A DNA stretch of 64,000 nt from Candidatus Planktophila sp. (GTDB taxonomy: Bacteria; Actinomycetota; Actinomycetes; Nanopelagicales; Nanopelagicaceae), in NCBI GenBank assembly GCA_017858325.1, contig JAFMBT010000004.1, positions 27,284-91,283 of the forward strand. The letters are read 5' to 3'. The first letter of the stretch is position 1. Each line of letters starts with the position of its first letter. The translations under genes were made by a program, and so were the position numbers. The notes under the pieces are model-generated. The model saw only the letters and a list, made by a program, of their open reading frames with translations, made no database searches and was not told where the DNA came from. Shown here one piece after another: positions 58,548 through 64,000 of this stretch.

Positions 58548-59636
58548 GTGGCAGCAAAAGAAGCAAAGCCAGATGCACCATCTGATCGTGCACCATCTGA
58601 TCGTCAGAAAGCCCTCGATACCGCCCTCGCCCAGATCGAACGTCAATTTGGTAAGGGTTCGGTTATCAAGATGTCTGATAAGCAGGCACAAGTAATTGAA
58701 GTAATTCCAACAGGATCTGTCGCACTTGATATCGCACTCGGTATCGGTGGACTTCCACGCGGTCGAATCGTAGAGATCTACGGACCAGAATCTTCAGGTA
58801 AGACAACTCTTACCTTGCATGCAATTGCTAACGCCCAGAAGCTCGGCGGAATCTGCGCCTTTATCGATGCAGAGCACGCATTTGATGCAGAGTATGCAAA
58901 GAAGCTCGGTGTTGACATTGATGCTCTCCTTGTTTCACAGCCAGATACAGGTGAGCAGGCCCTTGAGATTATGGACATGCTTATTCGCTCAGGCGCACTG
59001 GACCTTGTCGTCGTTGACTCTGTTGCCGCGCTTGTTCCACGCGCTGAAATCGAAGGTGAGATGGGTGATTCACATATGGGTCTTCAGGCTCGTCTGATGT
59101 CGCAAGCACTTCGTAAAATTACTGGCGCCCTCCATCAATCAAAGACTACAGCGATCTTTATCAACCAGTTACGTGAAAAGATCGGTGTCTTCTTCGGCTC
59201 ACCAGAGACAACAACAGGTGGAAAGGCGCTTAAGTTCTACGCATCTGTGCGACTTGATATCCGTCGTATCGAAACTCTTAAAGATGGAACAGAGTCAGTT
59301 GGTAACCGCACCCGTGTGAAGGTTGTCAAGAATAAGATGGCGCCACCATTTAAGCAGGCCGAGTTTGACATCATCTACGGTGTTGGAATCTCTCGCGAAG
59401 GATCTCTTATCGATATGGGTGTAGACCTTGGTATCGTCAAGAAGGCTGGAGCTTGGTATACATACGAGAGCGATCAGCTCGGTCAGGGTAAAGAGAATGC
59501 TCGCGCATTCCTCGTTGATAACCCAGATCTAGCAAATGATATTGAGTCACGGATCCGCGCCTCATTTGTCCCTGTAGAAGTTGATGCAGAGATGATCGCT
59601 GCCATTGATGAAGCAGCAGCAGAGGTTGAGTTCTAA
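58548..59636 (+). CDS. recA: Recombinase A
   Basis: [41 protein letters not shown]-like motifs, [12 protein letters not shown]. Confidence 0.98.
   Translation: MAAKEAKPDAPSDRAPSDRQKALDTALAQIERQFGKGSVIKMSDKQAQVIEVIPTGSVALDIALGIGGLPRGRIVEIYGPESSGKTTLTLHAIANAQKLGGICAFIDAEHAFDAEYAKKLGVDIDALLVSQPDTGEQALEIMDMLIRSGALDLVVVDSVAALVPRAEIEGEMGDSHMGLQARLMSQALRKITGALHQSKTTAIFINQLREKIGVFFGSPETTTGGKALKFYASVRLDIRRIETLKDGTESVGNRTRVKVVKNKMAPPFKQAEFDIIYGVGISREGSLIDMGVDLGIVKKAGAWYTYESDQLGQGKENARAFLVDNPDLANDIESRIRASFVPVEVDAEMIAAIDEAAAEVEF
58575..58604 (+). repeat. 15-bp perfect tandem duplication in recA N-terminus (APSDR twice)
   Basis: GCACCATCTGATCGT at 58575 and 58590. Confidence 0.9.
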
Positions 59637-59734
59637 TTTCTCTCCATTTTGCAAAGGTTCCACGAGAATCGAAATCAGGTAGTGAGGGGCTCGACCCTTA
59701 CGAAGTAGCTCACACAATTGCACTCAATGCCCTT

Positions 59735-60157
59735 GTGACCAGAGCGAAAAGTAAGGGTGAGCTTCTCGCTCACTTGAAAACTCGGGGGATAGAAGATGAT
59801 GTTGCTGCTGCAGTCATCTTCAGACTCACCGAAGCCGGGCTAATTAACGATGGAGAATTTGCTATCGCATGGGCAACTTCTCGCCATAGCCATAAGAAGA
59901 TCTCTAAGCGAATTATTGCCACTGAGCTTCGCCAAAAGGGCGTTACCCAAGAGCAGATTGATGAAGCGCTAGATCAGATCGATGATGAATCTGAATATCG
60001 CGCAGCCTTTGATCTAGGTTTCAAGAAGTACAACACGATGTCGCGCCTTGAGCCCGATATTCAGATTCGGAGAATTCAATCTCTTCTACAACGTAAAGGA
60101 TTTAGCTTTTCAATTATTGGCAGAGTCTTGTGTGAGCTTGATCTGCTCGATCGCTAA
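59735..60157 (+). CDS. recX: Recombination regulator RecX (true start probably upstream)
   Basis: RecX helical repeats; homology-like residues DPYEVAHTIALNAL lie upstream of the GTG. Confidence 0.85.
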   Translation: MTRAKSKGELLAHLKTRGIEDDVAAAVIFRLTEAGLINDGEFAIAWATSRHSHKKISKRIIATELRQKGVTQEQIDEALDQIDDESEYRAAFDLGFKKYNTMSRLEPDIQIRRIQSLLQRKGFSFSIIGRVLCELDLLDR

Positions 60158-60870
60158 GATTTAGCTAAATGCTCGCTGAGGCGAGTGGCAGTTGCAACAA
60201 CTGATGCTGCATGTAACCGCCCTGGTTGGCGGCCCAATCTTTCAATAGGACCGCTAATTGAGACAGCAGCAATAACTTTTCCATTGGGTCCGCGCACTGG
60301 AGCAGAGACCGATGCAACACCTGCTTCGCGCTCACCAACAGATTGCGCCCAACCACGGCGACGATCTGCCGCTAAGTGAGCGGCGGTGAATCTGGCGTTT
60401 TTAACTCCACGATGAATTCTTTCAGAGTCTTCCCATGCAAGAAGTATCTGAGCGGCAGATCCTGCCGCCATTGTTAAGGATGCACCAACTGGAACAGAAT
60501 CGCGCAGACCAGAGAGACGTTCTGCAACGGCAACACAGATTCGAATGTCACCTTGACGACGATAGAGTTGAGCAGATTCACCAGTGGCATCGCGCAGCGC
60601 GGCGAGTGCCGGTGCTGCAGCAGCGAGAAGTCGATCTTCACCGGCAGCGCCAGCGAGTTCTCCCGAGCGTTGCCCTAAGATAAAGCGCCCAGATAGATCG
60701 CGGGTCACCAGTCGGTGAAATTCCAGCGCGACGGCGAGGCGATGAGCGGTAGGTCGGGCAATTCCTGTCGCTGCTACAAGCTCTGCCAGGGAGTGCGGCC
60801 CAGATTCGAGGGTGGCTAAAATCGCTACCGCTTTATCTAGTACGCCGACTCCGCTATTCTTTCTATCCAC
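60154..60870 (-). CDS. IclR-family regulator (NdgR/LtbR-like), divergent from leuCD
   Basis: [41 protein letters not shown]; divergent to leuC. Confidence 0.9.
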   Translation of the reverse strand: MDRKNSGVGVLDKAVAILATLESGPHSLAELVAATGIARPTAHRLAVALEFHRLVTRDLSGRFILGQRSGELAGAAGEDRLLAAAAPALAALRDATGESAQLYRRQGDIRICVAVAERLSGLRDSVPVGASLTMAAGSAAQILLAWEDSERIHRGVKNARFTAAHLAADRRRGWAQSVGEREAGVASVSAPVRGPNGKVIAAVSISGPIERLGRQPGRLHAASVVATATRLSEHLAKS

Positions 60871-60897
60871 TAGGTGATATTAACATCCCACCTAGTG
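60868..60897. promoter_or_regulatory. Operator palindrome between iclR-type regulator and leuC
   Basis: CACTAGGTG-N12-CACCTAGTG, perfect 9-bp inverted repeat overlapping the regulator start codon. Confidence 0.65.
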
Positions 60898-60929
60898 AGA
60901 TGCAAAGTTTGATTGAAAAAGGGGTTGCG

Positions 60930-62321
60930 ATGGGTAAGACACTTGCAGAGAAGATATGGGCCGAACACATTGTTCGCCAGGCTGATGGTGAGCCGGATCT
61001 TCTCTATATCGATCTGCACCTCATTCATGAAGTAACGAGCCCGCAAGCATTTGATGGGTTGCGTCTTGCTGGTCGTACCGTGCGGCGCCCTGATTTAACT
61101 ATTGCCACAGAAGATCACAATGTACCGACCTTAGATATTTTGAAGCCGATTGCTGATCCGGTATCCAAATTACAAGTGGATACTCTTCGTGCGAATTGTA
61201 AAGAGTTCGGTATCCGTCTTCACTCATTGGGTGATATCGAGCAAGGCATCGTGCATGTTGTCGGGCCACAATTAGGAATCACTCAGCCTGGTATGACCAT
61301 TGTCTGTGGAGATTCTCATACTGCAACTCATGGCGCCTTTGGTGCAATTGCATTTGGCATCGGAACATCAGAGGTTGAACATGTCCTTGCAACGCAAACC
61401 CTGCCGTCCACGCGTCCAAAGACAATGGCGATTAACGTTGAAGGAAGCCTCAAGCCAGGTGTGACATCTAAGGACATCATCCTTGCCATTATTGCCAAGA
61501 TAGGAACCGGTGGGGGACAGGGATACATTATCGAATATCGCGGTAGCGCAATTCGTGCACTGTCGATGGAGAGCCGTATGACCGTCTGCAATATGTCGAT
61601 TGAAGCAGGTGCCCGTGCTGGATTGATCGCACCGGATGAGACAACCATTGCCTATATTAAAGGCAAGCCACATGCTCCCGAGAATTGGGATGAAGCTGTT
61701 GCATACTGGAAGAGCTTGTACACCGATTCTGACGCAAAATTTGATATTGAAATAGATCTCAATGCTGACGAGTTGGAACCATTTGTGACATGGGGAACTA
61801 ATCCAGGACAAGGGCTACCATTGAATGCAAAAGTTCCAAACCCGGCAGATTTTGCAGACCCAGCTGCGCGCACATCAGCTGAACGCGCACTCGAATATAT
61901 GGGCCTTACTGCTGGCACCCCCCTTAAGGAGATAGCCATTGATACTGTTTTCTTGGGCTCATGTACAAATGGCCGAATTGAAGATCTTCGTAGCGCGGCT
62001 GAAATTATTAAAGGAAAGAAGATTGCATCTACATTGCGCATGTTGGTTGTTCCTGGATCAGCTCGCGTTCGCCTCGAAGCAGAGGCCGAAGGTTTAGATA
62101 AGGTTTTTATTGATGCTGGCGCGCAGTGGCGAAATGCTGGTTGCTCGATGTGTCTTGGAATGAATCCGGACCAACTTGCATCAGGTGAGCGCTCTGCCTC
62201 CACCTCGAACCGAAACTTTGAAGGTCGCCAAGGAAAAGGTGGTCGCACACACCTCGTAAGCCCAGTAGTTGCTGCAGCGACGGCGCTCCGCGGAAAACTT
62301 TCATCACCGGCTGATCTGTAA
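60930..62321 (+). CDS. leuC: 3-isopropylmalate dehydratase large subunit
   Basis: [48 protein letters not shown] 60930 follows AAAAGGGG. Confidence 0.95.
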   Translation: MGKTLAEKIWAEHIVRQADGEPDLLYIDLHLIHEVTSPQAFDGLRLAGRTVRRPDLTIATEDHNVPTLDILKPIADPVSKLQVDTLRANCKEFGIRLHSLGDIEQGIVHVVGPQLGITQPGMTIVCGDSHTATHGAFGAIAFGIGTSEVEHVLATQTLPSTRPKTMAINVEGSLKPGVTSKDIILAIIAKIGTGGGQGYIIEYRGSAIRALSMESRMTVCNMSIEAGARAGLIAPDETTIAYIKGKPHAPENWDEAVAYWKSLYTDSDAKFDIEIDLNADELEPFVTWGTNPGQGLPLNAKVPNPADFADPAARTSAERALEYMGLTAGTPLKEIAIDTVFLGSCTNGRIEDLRSAAEIIKGKKIASTLRMLVVPGSARVRLEAEAEGLDKVFIDAGAQWRNAGCSMCLGMNPDQLASGERSASTSNRNFEGRQGKGGRTHLVSPVVAAATALRGKLSSPADL

Positions 62322-62334
62322 GGGGATTTAAATA

Positions 62335-62931
62335 ATGGAAAAGTTCATTAAGCACACAGGCACAGGAGTTCCACTTCGCCGAAGCAATGTTGATACCGAC
62401 CAGATCATTCCTGCGGTATACCTCAAGCGCGTCACTCGTAGCGGTTTTGAAGATGGACTCTTTGCTGCCTGGCGCAATGATCCTGACTTTGTTCTCAATA
62501 AAGGTGAATACAAAACGGGAACAGTACTTGTTGCTGGTGCTGACTTTGGAACTGGCTCTTCCCGCGAGCATGCCGTCTGGGCTCTTCAGAATTACGGCTT
62601 TAAAGCTGTCATCTCATCTCGCTTTGCCGATATCTTCCGTGGCAACTCTCTTAAAGGTGGCCTATTGACTGTCATCGTGCCTCAAGCAGATGTTGAGGCG
62701 ATGTGGGCGGCGATTGAGGCCGAGCCAGCAACTGCCATTACCGTCGATCTTGAAACTCGAACTGTTACCTACAACTCAGTCTCTCTTGCCTTCACCATCG
62801 ATGATTACACCCGATGGCGTTTGATGGAGGGCCTTGATGACATCGGATTAACCCTGAAACAGACTGATTTCATCGATGCATTTGAAGAAAAGCGCCGGTC
62901 ATATAAGCCAACTACTTTACCTATTCGCTAG
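62335..62931 (+). CDS. leuD: 3-isopropylmalate dehydratase small subunit
   Basis: [37 protein letters not shown]. Confidence 0.96.
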   Translation: MEKFIKHTGTGVPLRRSNVDTDQIIPAVYLKRVTRSGFEDGLFAAWRNDPDFVLNKGEYKTGTVLVAGADFGTGSSREHAVWALQNYGFKAVISSRFADIFRGNSLKGGLLTVIVPQADVEAMWAAIEAEPATAITVDLETRTVTYNSVSLAFTIDDYTRWRLMEGLDDIGLTLKQTDFIDAFEEKRRSYKPTTLPIR

Positions 62932-62985
62932 ATCAAGGTAATAGTGAGCGTGAAATCAGGCTTTTCTCGCCAGGGTGATGAGATT

Positions 62986-63024
62986 GCGTAAAACTCTCAA
63001 TCCTAGAATGAGAGTTTTTTACGC
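62986..63024. terminator. Hairpin terminator after leuD
   Basis: GCGTAAAACTCTCA / TGAGAGTTTTTTACGC long stem with two unpaired T. Confidence 0.7.
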
Positions 63025-63161
63025 ATAAAAAGTGCACTTTCTTCCAAATATTAAATTGCGACACGCCCACGTGAATAACGGCATCACCCCATAACCTAGT
63101 TTAAGTTTTACACAGGTTAAGCAAAGGCTTAATTTTTCAGCGTAAAACTAAGGGGATTTTG

Positions 63162-63605
63162 ATGAATAAAGCCCAATTCATTGCCGCGTTGGCCCCACAC
63201 TTCAACGACAGCAAGAGGGAAGCAGCTCACGCTGTAGATATCGTATTTGACACAATCACTCGCACAATGGCGCGTGGAGAAGATGTCATGATCAACGATT
63301 TCGGTAAGTTCAAGAAGGTTGATCGCAAGGCTCGTATGGGTCGTAACCCGTTCACCGGCGAAACAATCAAGATTAAGGCGTCAAAGAAGGCTCGCTTCTT
63401 GCCTGCAAAGGCTCTTAAGGAAGTTGTGGCAGGAGATCGCAAGCTTGCTCCAGCTCCAAAGCCAGCGCCAAAGGTTGTAGCTAAGCCTGCAGCAAAGAAG
63501 GCAGCCCCTAAGAAGGCCGCTAAGAAGAAGGTTGCAAAGAAGGCAGCCCCTAAGAAGGCCGCTAAGAAGAAGTCAGTTAAGAAGGCAGTACGCAAGAAGA
63601 GGTAA
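63162..63605 (+). CDS. hup: HU-type nucleoid protein with Lys/Ala-rich tail (HupB-like)
   Basis: MNKAQFIAALAPHFNDSKREAAHAVDIVFDTI, GRNPFTGE; C-terminal KKAAPKKAAKKK repeats. Confidence 0.95.
   Translation: MNKAQFIAALAPHFNDSKREAAHAVDIVFDTITRTMARGEDVMINDFGKFKKVDRKARMGRNPFTGETIKIKASKKARFLPAKALKEVVAGDRKLAPAPKPAPKVVAKPAAKKAAPKKAAKKKVAKKAAPKKAAKKKSVKKAVRKKR
63492..63572 (+). repeat. 39-bp exact repeat in hup tail, 42-bp period
   Basis: GCAAAGAAGGCAGCCCCTAAGAAGGCCGCTAAGAAGAAG at 63492-63530 and 63534-63572. Confidence 0.95.
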
Positions 63606-63615
63606 TGCTCTTGAT

Positions 63616-63654
63616 AAATAAGGCCCACGCATCGCGCGCGGGCCTTATTTTTTT
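63616..63654 (+). terminator. Rho-independent terminator of hup
   Basis: AATAAGGCCC...GGGCCTTATT stem followed by a T-run. Confidence 0.9.
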
Positions 63655-63700
63655 CAACTATTTATTATTCAAGGAGCATCCATTGCTCGTTGATCAGACT

Positions 63701-63706
63701 TAGAAT
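63701..63706 (+). promoter_or_regulatory. Candidate -10 box TAGAAT, 6 nt before plsC-like ATG (leaderless)
   Basis: TAGAAT-N6-ATG. Confidence 0.5.
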
Positions 63707-63712
63707 AGTGAC

Positions 63713-64000
63713 ATGTCGAAATCTGGTTCTTTGACGAAGAAACCTTTAAAGATTCGACTTAATCCTCCACACGGATATCCGCTCGGGATAAACCCAACTT
63801 TTCGCTTCTATGCATCGATCCTGATTCCAATCATGAGGCTAATCGCAAAGTACGATTATCGCGAGGGTGTAAAAATTCCAAAGAGTGGCCCCGTGATCGT
63901 CGCCTCAAACCACGTTTCGTATTTGGACGCCTTAGCACTTGCCTTCTTTTTATTCTCCAATGGACGTGCGCCACGTTTCCTAGGAAAAATTGAAGTATTT
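63713..64000 (+). CDS. 1-acyl-sn-glycerol-3-phosphate acyltransferase (truncated by window end)
   Basis: GPVIVASNHVSYLDALAL, NHxxxxD acyltransferase motif. Confidence 0.88.
   Translation, partial: MSKSGSLTKKPLKIRLNPPHGYPLGINPTFRFYASILIPIMRLIAKYDYREGVKIPKSGPVIVASNHVSYLDALALAFFLFSNGRAPRFLGKIEVF

Noticed and set aside
58278-58691. 137-aa minus-strand ORF over the recA promoter
   Set aside because: Runs through the LexA box, recA start and yaaA start; no domain recognised.

Overview
The window is an ordinary-looking, gene-dense actinobacterial chromosome segment. The style (moderate GC, very short intergenic gaps, many overlapping start/stop codons, Lys-rich HU tail, clgR/DUF3046/recA/recX neighbourhood) suggests a streamlined freshwater-type actinobacterium such as the acI/Nanopelagicales group; that assignment is inference. 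It encodes about 65 genes. Main blocks: proA(partial)-gatCAB; an ilvD / ilvBNC-serA-leuB-ilvE-cimA branched-chain amino acid block; xerC; rpsB-tsf-pyrH-frr-cdsA-rlmN; a polyamine block (aldehyde dehydrogenase, potDABC, ureohydrolase); dxr-rseP-ispG-proS; rimP-nusA-ylxR-infB-rbfA-truB-ribF-rpsO-pnp; M16 peptidase-dapB; azlCD; thyX-dapA-rnj-ftsK; rimO-pgsA-pncC-clgR; recA-recX; iclR/leuCD; hup; plsC(partial). I saw no tRNA, rRNA, CRISPR array, phage, transposon or defence island. I did not find an obvious new multi-gene system. The signals worth a second look are regulatory: (1) a repeated TANNNT-like box exactly 6-7 nt before start codons of about 18 genes, suggesting widespread leaderless transcription; (2) an 11-bp perfect hairpin that would bury the pyrH Shine-Dalgarno and start codon; (3) an ilvB leader peptide plus attenuator; (4) mutually exclusive hairpins ahead of potD; (5) structured leaders before rpsB and pnp; (6) a possible ATT start for recX; (7) a perfect operator palindrome between iclR and leuC. 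All was read by eye; no folding or database search was run.
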